Assembly: GCA_019639055.1 (NCBI GenBank)
Contig: JAHBSP010000012.1
Location: forward strand, 1-43,713
Reading direction: 5' to 3'
From: Microbacteriaceae bacterium
Lineage (GTDB): Bacteria; Actinomycetota; Actinomycetes; Actinomycetales; Microbacteriaceae
DNA: 43,713 nt
Below the pieces are notes generated by a model that searched no databases, had not been told where the DNA came from, and saw only the letters and a program-made list of their open reading frames with translations. The translations under genes and the position numbers were made by a program. Positions 15,644 through 24,578 of the stretch are shown in pieces. Position 1 is the first letter of the stretch. Each line of letters begins with the position of its first letter.

Positions 15644-16768
15644 GTGAACGATGAGACCACGCTGATGTTGGCCGCACTCTCTCTGGGTGCGTTAATTGGT
15701 GTCTCTATTGCAGTCATGTTTGCTACTGTGATTCGACGCGGAGAGAAGGTTGCAGATCTTGCCTCCAACGATGCTCCTGCCGGTGTCGTGCAGGTAGTCC
15801 AGGCATTACAAGGGGTTGGCATAGTGGTGGATGCCTCCAACACTCCGCTTTCAGCTTCAGCAACAGCGATCCACGCTGGCTGGGTGCAGGATGGTCGGGT
15901 AGCTATCAAGCAGGCAGTGAAACTTATCGACACGGTTAGACACAGCGGAGAACCGCATACCGACACTATTAGTTATGTTGCCACTAGCGGGTTGTCTGCT
16001 GTCTGGCATGCGAGTGCTGCGCCTCTTGGTTCCAGATTCATTCTGTTGATTGCAGAGGATCGCACCGAATCTGAAAGGCTAAATCAGCTACGCAAAGACT
16101 TCTTAGCGAATGTTTCTCACGAACTTAAAACACCCATTGCTTCGTTAATGCTGCTCTCGGAAGCACTTTCTCAAAGCACCGATAATCCTAAGCAGGCAAA
16201 GAAATTTACGGCAAGAATGCTGGAAGAAAGCACCAGACTTTCTGAACTTGCAGGTGACATCATTGAACTCTCCAGAGTCGAAAGTGCAGAGACGGCGATT
16301 GATTCAAAAGTTGTGAGGCTTGACCGGGTGGTAAAGCAAGCTATTGAGGGTGTACGAGTTATCGCAGCGCAGCAGGAAGTTGAACTTCATACCGCTCTAG
16401 AAGCAAAAATATCTACCATAGGAACCGAAAAGCTTCTGGTTTCTGCAGTTGAGAACATCATTAAGAACGCGGTCAATATTTCAGACAAGAAGAACAGGGT
16501 GGCGATCACACTCAAAAAGAGTGGGGAATGGGCGGAAATTATTGTCACAGATAATGGCCCGGGCATCCCTGAAGAAGAATTAGAACGAATTTTTGAAAGA
16601 TTCTATCGAGTAGATTCTGGGCGTGGACGTAGCTCTGGCGGTACAGGGCTTGGTCTTTCAATTGTGAAACACGTTATTACCCGACACGGTGGCACAGTTA
16701 AGGCCTGGTCTAAGGTTGGCAAGGGTGCAACGTTTACCATTCGTTTACCTTTAGCCACTACGGTTTAA
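15644..16768 (+). CDS. senX3: Sensor histidine kinase SenX3
   Basis: A 374-residue kinase: one clear membrane helix near the N terminus (about 7-30), a degenerate PAS-like region (about 45-140), HisKA with FLANVSHELKTP (phospho-His159), and HATPase with ENIIKNAVN, DNGPGIPEEELERIFERFYR and GGTGLGLSIV. This matches SenX3, which senses phosphate through PhoU and Pst rather than by an external domain. GTG 15644 is used; ATG 15665 is an alternative that would shorten the pre-membrane part. regX3 follows 37 bases later. Confidence 0.93.
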   Translation: MNDETTLMLAALSLGALIGVSIAVMFATVIRRGEKVADLASNDAPAGVVQVVQALQGVGIVVDASNTPLSASATAIHAGWVQDGRVAIKQAVKLIDTVRHSGEPHTDTISYVATSGLSAVWHASAAPLGSRFILLIAEDRTESERLNQLRKDFLANVSHELKTPIASLMLLSEALSQSTDNPKQAKKFTARMLEESTRLSELAGDIIELSRVESAETAIDSKVVRLDRVVKQAIEGVRVIAAQQEVELHTALEAKISTIGTEKLLVSAVENIIKNAVNISDKKNRVAITLKKSGEWAEIIVTDNGPGIPEEELERIFERFYRVDSGRGRSSGGTGLGLSIVKHVITRHGGTVKAWSKVGKGATFTIRLPLATTV

Positions 16769-16805
16769 ATTAAATTTCAACTGACGGAATATTTTTAGGA
16801 AACAG

Positions 16806-17489
16806 ATGTCAAAGATTCTGATAGTAGAAGATGAACTTTCACTTGCAGAACCCTTAGCTTTTCTCCTCGAGAAAGAGGGATACCAGACCAAGATTGTCAC
16901 CGATGGTTTAGCGGCTTTCCCTGAGTTCGAGAAATACAATCCGAACCTAATTTTGCTTGACCTGATGCTACCTGGGATGTCTGGAACAGCAGTTTGTAGA
17001 CAGATACGAATGGTCGACCAGTATGTGCCAATTATTATGCTTACTGCTAAAGGCGATGAAACCGATGTAGTCGTTGGTCTCGAACTTGGGGCAGATGATT
17101 ATGTGACCAAGCCGTACTCCATCAAGGAACTCATCGCTAGAATCCGTGCCCTGCTTCGACGGGAAACTATTCCGGGTGCAGAGAGCGACAAAATTACCGT
17201 CGGTAATGTGACCATGGATTCTGAAAAACATGTGGTTACTCTTGCCGGTAGTGAACTCCAGCTGCCATTAAAAGAGTATGAACTACTGGAATTTATGATG
17301 CGTAACGATGGCCGGGTACTGACCCGCTCGCAAATAATTGACCGCATCTGGGGTGCCGATTACTTCGGTGACACAAAAACTTTAGACGTGCATGTGAAGA
17401 GGTTGCGCTCCAAAATTGAGGACAGCGCCGAGGCTGGTCTTCGAATCGTCACAATCCGTGGCCTTGGATATCGCTTAGAAGCTGTCTAG
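16806..17489 (+). CDS. regX3: Phosphate response regulator RegX3
   Basis: A 227-residue OmpR/PhoB-family regulator. The receiver has the acidic pair in VEDE (9-10), phospho-Asp52 in LLDLMLPG and Lys102 in TKPYS. The C-terminal winged helix has ELLEFMMRNDGRVLTRSQI and DVHVKRLRSKIE. It should activate pst and related genes when phosphate is low. ATG has TAGGAA six bases upstream. Its TAG overlaps the stop of the convergent 17486-18091 gene inside a shared CTAG. Confidence 0.95.
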   Translation: MSKILIVEDELSLAEPLAFLLEKEGYQTKIVTDGLAAFPEFEKYNPNLILLDLMLPGMSGTAVCRQIRMVDQYVPIIMLTAKGDETDVVVGLELGADDYVTKPYSIKELIARIRALLRRETIPGAESDKITVGNVTMDSEKHVVTLAGSELQLPLKEYELLEFMMRNDGRVLTRSQIIDRIWGADYFGDTKTLDVHVKRLRSKIEDSAEAGLRIVTIRGLGYRLEAV

Positions 17490-18091
17490 TCCAGCTCCCC
17501 TTTATCCCAAAGTCGAGCAGACACTTCCAAGTCTCTAGCGAGCACCTCGAAATTTGCGCTCTGTCTTGGTGCCGAGGATTCGCATCCCTTAGCTATTAGT
17601 CTGCAAAAGGCGGCGGCTCTCACTAGAGCAATACTGAAATCGCCACTGAAAACTCCGCGAAGAATCTGATCTGCCGTTGCTGAAATATTTTCCGGTGAAA
17701 TCGGTTCGGCAACGCCGGCAACAAGTTCATCAACTCCGCTGAGATTTATGGATGAACTTCCGGCTAATTCCAGACCGCGCCGGTAATAATCCACAGCGGC
17801 CTTCTGATGCTTTCGCATGAAAGAGTGCAGATTGTAGATACGCCATAATGTGCCTGGAAGAGTCTTAGGTGAGGAGTGACTCCAAAGCTCTGCAATTGCT
17901 TCAAGACCGTGTTCGGCAGAGTATTCGGTGATTCTTTTCAGCACATCCTCGTCAGGGTTCTCGCGGATACGCGAAATAAGTGTGTGCGCGGTGCGGTGTG
18001 CCAGTTCATAAATAAGTTTCGGGTCGGAAGCACCAATTAGTTGCTCCAACTCCTGGTTGGTTAGCGTGATTGGCTTATGGAAGTCAGCCAC
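17486..18091 (-). CDS. Conserved helical protein, unknown function
   Basis: A 201-residue soluble protein, mostly helical with TPR-like spacing (LWRIYNLHSFMRKHQKAAVDYYRRGLELAG). No catalytic motif, signal or membrane helix is visible. It begins two bases after the Nudix/phosphatase gene and is therefore the third gene of the ppk operon. It ends in a stop shared with regX3 (CTAG). A scaffold or regulator of the polyphosphate/nucleotide genes is conceivable from position only. Confidence 0.75.
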   Translation of the reverse strand: MADFHKPITLTNQELEQLIGASDPKLIYELAHRTAHTLISRIRENPDEDVLKRITEYSAEHGLEAIAELWSHSSPKTLPGTLWRIYNLHSFMRKHQKAAVDYYRRGLELAGSSSINLSGVDELVAGVAEPISPENISATADQILRGVFSGDFSIALVRAAAFCRLIAKGCESSAPRQSANFEVLARDLEVSARLWDKGELD

Positions 18092-18093
18092 AG

Positions 18094-19020
18094 TTATACG
18101 AAGCTTTCAACTGCAAGGATTCCGGCTTTTTTCTTCATCTTTACAATGTGAACCACTGAGAAACTTCCCGGAGCTAGATGGGATGCACGAATTACCTCAG
18201 CAGAAAGTGGCACATCCAGCGCTAGACCAATACCGTTTAGCACCAGTGGGATTACTGGTGCGTGAGAACAAACCACAATCGATTTACCCTCTGCCACCCG
18301 ATCTCTGGTGAATCGTTCAATTTCTCGCAAAGCTTCTTCGGTGAAGTCCTGCCAGAGGTAATCTTTAGATTTCACTTTGAGTCCGGTGGCAAGAGCAAGC
18401 GGTGCCACGGTTGACTCACAGCGGGTAGCCGTGCTGGTGTAAATTCTGTTTGGCCCAAAGGAGCGGATAGTGGCAACAATCTTTTTTGCCTGCTTGTGTC
18501 CTTTATCTTCCAATGGGCGAGCCTTATCACTGCCGTCCCAGTTTGAGAAAGATACTGCTTTTCCGTGTCTGAGTAGAGTTATCGAGAAACTGTTCAGTAG
18601 ACCAAATTTAACTAACCTGCGGAACTTGCGGAGCACATCCTTGTCACGACTGTAAGTGAGTTTCCTAATAGCTTTCTTGGGGTTTACCCATTCAATTTCA
18701 GAAACTTCTTCATTGGGTAGGAATTTATTGCGCTTGAAGTCGTCATCTTTTACTTCTGCAGACCAGTAATTCACAACCTTCGGACCAATATCGGTGAGGT
18801 ATTCCACAGTATCCACTGGTGGTCCTAGATGCACACGGTAACCGGTCTCTTCGAGAATTTCTCGAACGGCAGCTTCGGGCGCTGCTTCACCCGGATCGAG
18901 TTTCCCTTTGGGTAGGGAGGTGTCGTTACGCCTTGGCCTATGAATCAGCAAGATCTTGAGTTTCTTCTTTTCTTTGCGCCAGACTACTGCCCCGGCTGCT
19001 TGGATAACTGCTGCGTTCAT
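18094..19020 (-). CDS. Nudix hydrolase with SixA-type phosphatase domain
   Basis: A 308-residue two-domain enzyme like mycobacterial MutT1. Residues about 5-130 form the Nudix domain with a complete Nudix box at 39-61 (G-x5-E-x7-RE-x2-EE-x-G-Y). Residues about 150-300 are a histidine-phosphatase domain starting LLRHGKAVSF. The known role of this layout is hydrolysis of 8-oxo-dGTP or dinucleotide polyphosphates followed by dephosphorylation. ATG 19020 overlaps the ppk stop by four bases (ATGA), so it is translated with polyphosphate kinase. Confidence 0.9.
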   Translation of the reverse strand: MNAAVIQAAGAVVWRKEKKKLKILLIHRPRRNDTSLPKGKLDPGEAAPEAAVREILEETGYRVHLGPPVDTVEYLTDIGPKVVNYWSAEVKDDDFKRNKFLPNEEVSEIEWVNPKKAIRKLTYSRDKDVLRKFRRLVKFGLLNSFSITLLRHGKAVSFSNWDGSDKARPLEDKGHKQAKKIVATIRSFGPNRIYTSTATRCESTVAPLALATGLKVKSKDYLWQDFTEEALREIERFTRDRVAEGKSIVVCSHAPVIPLVLNGIGLALDVPLSAEVIRASHLAPGSFSVVHIVKMKKKAGILAVESFV

Positions 19021-21122
19021 CGTGCCTTAATTGGTCGCTTTCTGGAGGAAATCGTATTGTAAATTTCTTCCTGGTAGTCGCGCAAATGTTTCACGCCTTG
19101 TGGTGGCTTTCCTCTCACCCATGAACCGTCTGCTTGCAAATCCCAAGCTGAAGTGGTGTCTGCAAAAGCAATGTCGAATATTTCATCAATTTGTTCGCCA
19201 TGTACTGAATCAGTAAGGTGCACTAGCACTTCAACTCGACGGTCAAGGTTTCGGTGCATCAGATCGGCACTACCGATTAGGTATTTGGGTTCCCCGCCAC
19301 CTGCAAATGCGAAAACGCGCGAATGCTCCAGATATCTGCCCAATACCGAGCGCACCACGATGTTCTCACTCAAACCAGGCACTCCGGGTTTTACCGAGCA
19401 AATACCGCGCACCAACAGCTCGACCCTTACCCCTGCCTGGCTGGCGCGGTAGAGTGCATCAATAATTAGTTCATCGACTATTGAGTTCACCTTGATGCGG
19501 ATGCTAGCTGGCTTTCCTTCCGTAGCGTTCGCGATCTCCTGGTTGATGAGTTTCAAAAGACCATTACGCATGTATCTAGGGGCGACAAGAAGTCGCTTGA
19601 ATTTCTTCTCGATTGCGTATCCAGAGAGCTCGTTGAATAGTCTGGTGAGTTCTTTTCCAACCTGATCGGAACTGGTAAATAAACCTAGGTCCTCATAAAT
19701 GCGACTGGTTTTTGGGTTGTAGTTTCCGGTGCCAATATGCGAGTAAAACTTGAGTTTTCCTTCTTCTTGGCGAAGTACCAAAGCCAGTTTGCTGTGAGTC
19801 TTGAGTCCAACTAGCCCATAAACTACGTGCACTCCAGCGCGCTCTAGTTTTCTAGCCCAGGTAATGTTCGCCTGCTCATCGAATCGTGCCTTGATTTCAA
19901 CCAGGGCGAGCACCTGTTTGCCCGCCTCAGCGGCGTCAATCAGTGCTTCAACGATAGGGGAGTCACCACTGGTGCGGTAAAGAGTCTGCTTGATGGCCAA
20001 CACTTTTGGATCCCTTGCTGCGGCTTCTAAGAAAGCCTGCACGCTGGTAGAGAATGATTCGTAAGGATGGTGCACCAGCACATCCTGTTTAGAAATGACT
20101 CCAAAAAAGTCCGGTAATGAATTTGGTTCACTCGGTCCCAACTCTATTGAAGTAAGCGGAACCTGCGGCGCATAGCGAAGGTGCGGGATTTGTTCTCCAG
20201 AGATTTGGAACATAGCGCTAAGGTCTAACGGTTCTGGAAGAACATAAACTTCTTTCTCACCTACACGAAGTTCACGAATCAATAGATCAAGGGTTGTTTG
20301 GTCGATATCATCTGCTACTTCAAGTCGGATGGGTGGACCGAACTTGCGACGCAGAAGCTCCTGTTCAAGTGCCTGTAGTAGGTTCTCAGTTTCGTCCTCT
20401 TCGACAACAACATCTTCGTTCCTTGTAACCCGGAAAGTGTGGTGGTCGAGAATTTCCATGCCAGGGAAGAGCTGGTCAAGGTGATTGGAAATCAGTTCTT
20501 CGAGCGGAAGGAAGGTCAACGATCCATCATCCTGCCACCTGTTTACTTGGATGAGCCTCGGAATCATCGCCGGAATCTTCAACCTTGCAAACTCATTCTT
20601 CTCTGTCTTGGGGTTCTTGATTCGCACAGCGAGGTTGATAGAAAGCCCAGAAATATATGGGAAGGGATGTGCAGGATCGACCGCAAGCGGCATCAAGATT
20701 GGAAATACTTGTTCACTGAAATATTCGCTGAGGCTGGACTTATCTGTTTCGTCTAAATCATCCCAGCGCAGGATATTTATTCCTTCTTTGCTTAGTGCTG
20801 GTTTCAGGATTTCGCTATAGAGCTTCGCATGACGCTCCTGTAGTTCTTTTGCTTCCGAGAGCACTGTATCTAAGACTTCGTGTGCAGGAACACCAATGTT
20901 TGTTGGCACGGCAATACCTGTGACGATACGCCTTTTGAGACCCGCAACTCGAACCATAAAAAACTCGTCAAGGTTAGAGGCAAAAATCCCTAAGAAATTG
21001 AGACGTTCAAGTAGCGGAACATGTGGATCTTCAGCCAATTCCAGCACACGTCTATTGAAAGCAAGCCAACTAAGCTCGCGATCTAAATATCTGTCAGCTG
21101 GCAGATCCACTTCATCATTCAC
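19017..21122 (-). CDS. ppk1: Polyphosphate kinase 1
   Basis: A 701-residue PPK1 of typical length. The N-terminal domain begins RYLDRELSWLAFNRRVLELA; the catalytic part has the autophosphorylated His in SHIGTGNYNPKTS and the second PLD-like motif SADLMHRNLDRRVE (many homologues have W in place of L and P in place of H). It makes polyphosphate from ATP reversibly. The first codon is GTG at 21122, with AGAAGG immediately before it and too close to be a good ribosome site, so the start is less sure. It is first in the operon ppk1-Nudix-unknown and is divergent from 21132, with only nine bases between starts. Confidence 0.95.
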   Translation of the reverse strand: MNDEVDLPADRYLDRELSWLAFNRRVLELAEDPHVPLLERLNFLGIFASNLDEFFMVRVAGLKRRIVTGIAVPTNIGVPAHEVLDTVLSEAKELQERHAKLYSEILKPALSKEGINILRWDDLDETDKSSLSEYFSEQVFPILMPLAVDPAHPFPYISGLSINLAVRIKNPKTEKNEFARLKIPAMIPRLIQVNRWQDDGSLTFLPLEELISNHLDQLFPGMEILDHHTFRVTRNEDVVVEEDETENLLQALEQELLRRKFGPPIRLEVADDIDQTTLDLLIRELRVGEKEVYVLPEPLDLSAMFQISGEQIPHLRYAPQVPLTSIELGPSEPNSLPDFFGVISKQDVLVHHPYESFSTSVQAFLEAAARDPKVLAIKQTLYRTSGDSPIVEALIDAAEAGKQVLALVEIKARFDEQANITWARKLERAGVHVVYGLVGLKTHSKLALVLRQEEGKLKFYSHIGTGNYNPKTSRIYEDLGLFTSSDQVGKELTRLFNELSGYAIEKKFKRLLVAPRYMRNGLLKLINQEIANATEGKPASIRIKVNSIVDELIIDALYRASQAGVRVELLVRGICSVKPGVPGLSENIVVRSVLGRYLEHSRVFAFAGGGEPKYLIGSADLMHRNLDRRVEVLVHLTDSVHGEQIDEIFDIAFADTTSAWDLQADGSWVRGKPPQGVKHLRDYQEEIYNTISSRKRPIKAR

Positions 21123-21131
21123 CTTCTAATA

Positions 21132-21464
21132 ATGCCAAACAAAAGTGAACAATTGGCATACGAAATTAGAAACGTGAAGCAAAATAGAATTATGGCTTCT
21201 ACTTGGTATCGAGTTTGGGACAGCGTCTCAATATGGGCTTTGGCTAGTGCTGCTGCTATTTGGCTTGTGATTTCGCGCACAGAGTTGCCTGTGACTTTAA
21301 CTATAGTTTTTGTTTCTGCACTGGTTATAAGCATGATTTTTCAACTCATTTGGCCAGATAGAGACGGTGCAATTCTTCGAATTGGGGTCACTGCGCTAGG
21401 AGTTGCGGTAATAATTGGGGTAATTCTGGCCATTTCTTGGATACTTGGCTGGTGGCAGGCGTAG
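21132..21464 (+). CDS. Small membrane protein, three helices
   Basis: A 110-residue protein with three predicted membrane helices (about 30-47, 53-73, 84-106) and a short basic N terminus. No family is recognised. ATG 21132 is the first start; ATG 21192 (MASTWYRVW) is a plausible alternative giving 90 residues, and neither has a clear ribosome site. It lies just ahead of the 36-residue ORF and ygfZ. Confidence 0.6.
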   Translation: MPNKSEQLAYEIRNVKQNRIMASTWYRVWDSVSIWALASAAAIWLVISRTELPVTLTIVFVSALVISMIFQLIWPDRDGAILRIGVTALGVAVIIGVILAISWILGWWQA

Positions 21465-21473
21465 AGTTGAATC

Positions 21474-21584
21474 ATGCTGTTAGCAATTGAACTCTTCTAT
21501 TTAGGTTTGACGGTATTGGTTCTTGGAGCTGCCGCCTGGTTCGGTGTGCTTACCCTTGTGAAGCTATTCAAGGGGCAAAGATAA
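21474..21584 (+). CDS. 36-residue single-helix membrane microprotein
   Basis: ATG 21474 to TAA 21582-21584 encodes 36 residues: one hydrophobic helix (about 2-31, LYLGLTVLVLGAAAWFGVL) and a basic end KLFKGQR. It is ten bases after the preceding membrane gene. Its final codons contain AAGGGG, which is well placed as the ribosome site for the apparent ygfZ start. Coding of such a small protein is inferred from composition and context only. Confidence 0.5.
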   Translation: MLLAIELFYLGLTVLVLGAAAWFGVLTLVKLFKGQR

Positions 21585-21637
21585 ATACTTTCCTTTCACT
21601 GGAGTCAGCTGTTGCTGATGAAGGTAGATTTGCCGGA

Positions 21638-22654
21638 GTGCCTGCCCACTACGGCAATCCAATTGCGGAACAGCGCAAATTAGAGCAGGGAGCAATCGTT
21701 GATCTCTCCAGTTTGCGAGTTTTTGAAATAGCGGGAACTGATCGGATTTCTTGGCTTGATTCGATGCTCAGCCAGTCAATTCTTGGCGCTCAGCCCGGAC
21801 AGAGCTTTGAATCTTTATTACTTGATCCACAGGGCAGGGTTGAGCATCAGCTGAAGCTTTATATCGACACCGATGCTGTGCTACTAATTGAAGCCTTTGC
21901 CGGCAATGATGCTCTGCCTGAATGGCTCGGTCGAATGATTTTTATGAAGGATGTGCAAATCACCCACCGTGAAGATCTGCGCGTTATCGGGCACTTTGGC
22001 TCCGAGAAAGTATATGAGACCGCTCTCGTTTGGCAAGACCCTTGGGCTGGGATTGTCGATGGCGGATATCAGTACGCGGAGTTCAAAGCGGGGGAGCATC
22101 CGGGAGATTCTTGGAACTGGACCGAGCAGATCGTGCCTATTGCAGCATTCCAAGAACTGCTCGAAAAAGCTGCTAACGGCGAATTGAAGGTTGCGGGCAC
22201 CCTCGCGTATGAAGCGCTTAGGATTGCCGCTTATCGCCCAGCACAGGGTGCAGAAACAATAGAGCGACTCATCCCTCACGAGGTTGACTGGATGCGCTCG
22301 GCAGTGCATCTGACCAAGGGCTGCTATCGGGGTCAAGAAACAGTGGCCAAAGTGCACAACCTCGGTCACCCACCGCGCCGACTGGTCCTGCTTCAACTTG
22401 ATGGAACTCGTTCTTACTATCCGAAACATGGTGACGAAGTTCTGCTCGGAGATAAGAGTGTCGGAGTTATTACCTCGTTCGGTAATCATCATGATTTTGG
22501 TCCGATTGCGCTCGCAATTGTAAAGCGCAATACCGACGTGGATGCTGCGTTGCTGGTGCAGACTGACAATGGGCTAGTGGATGCTGCGCAGGAAGTGATT
22601 GTTCCACCTTCTGCAGGTAGCACAGCGGACATTCCTAAACTCCCTAGGCTTTAG
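21638..22654 (+). CDS. ygfZ: YgfZ/GcvT-family Fe-S maintenance protein
   Basis: A 338-residue folate-binding protein from GTG 21638, with the family signature KGCYRGQETVAKV (Cys essential in homologues) and the GcvT-like start WLDSMLSQSILG. YgfZ supports Fe-S enzymes such as MiaB. The family normally begins about 20 residues earlier. The bases before 21638 are open in frame and read NTFLSLESAVADEGRFAG, which looks like the missing N terminus but has no ATG/GTG/TTG. The best-placed codon is ATA at 21581, five bases after AAGGGG and overlapping the 36-residue ORF stop. I list the conventional start and treat 21581 as the likely real one. Confidence 0.9.
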   Translation: MPAHYGNPIAEQRKLEQGAIVDLSSLRVFEIAGTDRISWLDSMLSQSILGAQPGQSFESLLLDPQGRVEHQLKLYIDTDAVLLIEAFAGNDALPEWLGRMIFMKDVQITHREDLRVIGHFGSEKVYETALVWQDPWAGIVDGGYQYAEFKAGEHPGDSWNWTEQIVPIAAFQELLEKAANGELKVAGTLAYEALRIAAYRPAQGAETIERLIPHEVDWMRSAVHLTKGCYRGQETVAKVHNLGHPPRRLVLLQLDGTRSYYPKHGDEVLLGDKSVGVITSFGNHHDFGPIALAIVKRNTDVDAALLVQTDNGLVDAAQEVIVPPSAGSTADIPKLPRL

Positions 22655-22657
22655 CCC

Positions 22658-22663
22658 TAAACT
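22658..22663 (+). promoter_or_regulatory. -10 hexamer, leaderless gpmA
   Basis: TAAACT followed by six bases (AGCTCT) and GTG 22670; no Shine-Dalgarno is visible. Confidence 0.6.
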
Positions 22664-22669
22664 AGCTCT

Positions 22670-23410
22670 GTGAGTAAATTGATTTTGGTCCGTCACGGAC
22701 AGAGCGATTGGAATGAAAAGAACCTCTTCACCGGCTGGGTTGATGTGCCCCTTACGGAGCTTGGGCGTAAAGAGGCGAAGCGTGCCGGTGAGCTAATCAC
22801 CGAGGCTGGTCTAAAACCGGTAATCCTCTACACCTCGCTACTCACTAGGGCTATTGAAACAGCAAATATTGCCCTATTGGCAGCAGATCGGGCATGGCTT
22901 CCTGTGAAGCGCACATGGATGCTGAATGAGCGCCACTACGGAGATTTACAGGGCAAGAACAAGGCTGAGACTCTTGAGAAGTTTGGTGAAGAACTGTTTA
23001 TGACATGGCGTCGCAGTTTTGATGTGCCACCTCCACCACTGGATGACGATTCAGAGTTCTCGCAAGCCCATGACGAACGCTATGCAGATTTGGGGGATAA
23101 ACTTCCTCGCACAGAATCACTGAAACTGGTTATTGATCGACTGCTTCCATACTGGGAAAGCGATATTCTTCCAGATCTTGCTGCAGGCAAGACAGTGCTA
23201 GTTGTGGCTCACGGTAACTCGCTTCGTGCCCTCGTCAAGTATCTAGAAAATATTTCTGACGAAGAGATTACCGAATTGAACATCCCTACCGGAATCCCAC
23301 TGGTTTACGAGTTTGATGAAAACCTGAAGCCAAAGGGTAAAGGCGAATACCTTGATCCAGAAGCGGCGGCAGCAGGTGCAGCAGCAGTTTCAGCTCAAGG
23401 CTCAAAATAG
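22670..23410 (+). CDS. gpmA: 2,3-BPG-dependent phosphoglycerate mutase
   Basis: A 246-residue glycolytic enzyme interconverting 3- and 2-phosphoglycerate. It has the phospho-His motif [10 protein letters not shown] (His9), [26 protein letters not shown] and the second His in [11 protein letters not shown]. All family regions are intact, and the C terminus carries a short Ala/Gly tail. GTG 22670 starts [10 protein letters not shown] as in homologues. It lacks a ribosome site and appears leaderless. A terminator follows. Confidence 0.97.
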   Translation: MSKLILVRHGQSDWNEKNLFTGWVDVPLTELGRKEAKRAGELITEAGLKPVILYTSLLTRAIETANIALLAADRAWLPVKRTWMLNERHYGDLQGKNKAETLEKFGEELFMTWRRSFDVPPPPLDDDSEFSQAHDERYADLGDKLPRTESLKLVIDRLLPYWESDILPDLAAGKTVLVVAHGNSLRALVKYLENISDEEITELNIPTGIPLVYEFDENLKPKGKGEYLDPEAAAAGAAAVSAQGSK

Positions 23411-23423
23411 ATTAGAAGGCCTG

Positions 23424-23450
23424 AAGTGAGTCTTCTCTTGACTCACTTTT
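23424..23450 (+). terminator. Rho-independent terminator after gpmA
   Basis: AAGTGAGTC (23424-23432), a seven-base loop and GACTCACTT (23440-23448) run into TTTT. It lies between convergent gpmA and the lipoprotein gene. Confidence 0.8.
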
Positions 23451-23462
23451 CCTGACTCTAGT

Positions 23463-23927
23463 TTAGCCGAGCAGGTGCGAATATTCGGACATGCTGGAGC
23501 TTAGCACCGGCACGTAAAAAGCTTCGGTAACTGAGCTACCGTATTGCACTGTGGCCTCAAGTAGGTCACCAGGCTTCGCACCTAGTTCACTAATTTGTAC
23601 TTCATAGTGCTTAGGAGTTCCTGCGTTGGCATGACCTCCCTCAACTGTAATCTTGTGCTGGTTCCAAACACCGTCTTTGTTCTTGATGTTTAGGTTCAGG
23701 ATTGCGCTTTGGCCACTTGTGGTAATTCCAGCAACGAAGACTGCAGAAGTTCCATCTTTGGTCACGATGAGTGCGTTTCTTACCTTAATGTCTTGAACAT
23801 TAACACTGAATCCATCACTCGGTTCGTATGGTCTAATAGCGTCTTGATTAACTACAAAACCGCACCCAGTAGCGGCGAACAAAATTATGGCTGATGAAGC
23901 AATAGCAACAGTCAGTTTTTTCTTCAC
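23463..23927 (-). CDS. LpqE-like lipoprotein
   Basis: A 154-residue protein with a lipoprotein signal (KKKLTVAIASSAIILFAATGC, acyl Cys22). The mature part has VNVQDIKVRNALIVTKDG and a beta-rich domain. Mycobacterial lpqE is likewise divergent from carD, ahead of ispD-ispF-cysS-rlmB, and this position supports the assignment. The fold recalls PCu(A)C-type copper chaperones, but the Met/His copper ligands are not apparent, so no metal role is claimed. The start is GTG 23927 with AAAAGAG upstream, a weak site. Confidence 0.75.
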   Translation of the reverse strand: MKKKLTVAIASSAIILFAATGCGFVVNQDAIRPYEPSDGFSVNVQDIKVRNALIVTKDGTSAVFVAGITTSGQSAILNLNIKNKDGVWNQHKITVEGGHANAGTPKHYEVQISELGAKPGDLLEATVQYGSSVTEAFYVPVLSSSMSEYSHLLG

Positions 23928-24025
23928 TTATGAACTCTTTTCGTGAATTTGAAGCTTATATCTGCCAGTTTATCTCATAAAGAATGTGGCACTCATTTAT
24001 AGCCCTTGGGTAAGGTATTTCCGCC

Positions 24026-24055
24026 TTAGACTTACCCCTTTTACTGTGGTAAAAT
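24026..24055 (+). promoter_or_regulatory. Promoter of carD
   Basis: TTAGAC (24026-24031), an 18-base spacer and TAAAAT (24050-24055), about 28 bases before the carD start. Confidence 0.5.
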
Positions 24056-24083
24056 TGGTTCTTTGGAAAGGACGTTTTAGTTC

Positions 24084-24578
24084 ATGCGTTTTGAAATTGG
24101 CGAGACTGTCGTTTATCCCCACCACGGAGCTGCAACCATTGAAGAAGTGGTTAAGCGCAAGGTAAAAGTCCCAGAGGGCGAAGAAGAGAAGACTTTCCTC
24201 AAGCTGAAAGTAAAACAGGGTGACCTCACTATTGTGGTTCCGGTTGACAATCTCGATCTGGTCGGTGTGAGAGACGTCATTGGCGAAGAAGGACTCAAGC
24301 AAGTATTTGGTGTGCTTCAAGCAGAATTTACTGAGGAACCTACTAACTGGTCTAGGCGTTACAAGGCAAACCTTGAGAAGCTTTCCAGTGGAGATGTAAT
24401 CAAAGTGTCTGAAGTTGTTCGCGATCTTTGGAGGCGCGAGCAGGATCGTGGACTTTCTGCCGGTGAGAAGCGGATGCTTTCAAAGGCACGCCAGATTCTG
24501 ATTTCTGAGCTTGCGCTCGCTAAGAAAACCGATGAGGAAGCGGCATCCAACCTGCTTGATCAGGTCCTTGCATCCTAA
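24084..24578 (+). CDS. carD: RNA polymerase-binding factor CarD
   Basis: A 164-residue protein. The N-terminal Tudor-like domain begins [22 protein letters not shown] and binds the RNA polymerase beta subunit. The helical C-terminal domain has the conserved Trp in [13 protein letters not shown] that wedges the promoter minor groove. CarD stabilises open complexes, notably at rRNA promoters. ATG has AAAGGA at 24066-24071, so unlike many neighbours it is an ordinary leadered gene. The 3' end overlaps ispDF by 11 bases. Confidence 0.96.
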   Translation: MRFEIGETVVYPHHGAATIEEVVKRKVKVPEGEEEKTFLKLKVKQGDLTIVVPVDNLDLVGVRDVIGEEGLKQVFGVLQAEFTEEPTNWSRRYKANLEKLSSGDVIKVSEVVRDLWRREQDRGLSAGEKRMLSKARQILISELALAKKTDEEAASNLLDQVLAS

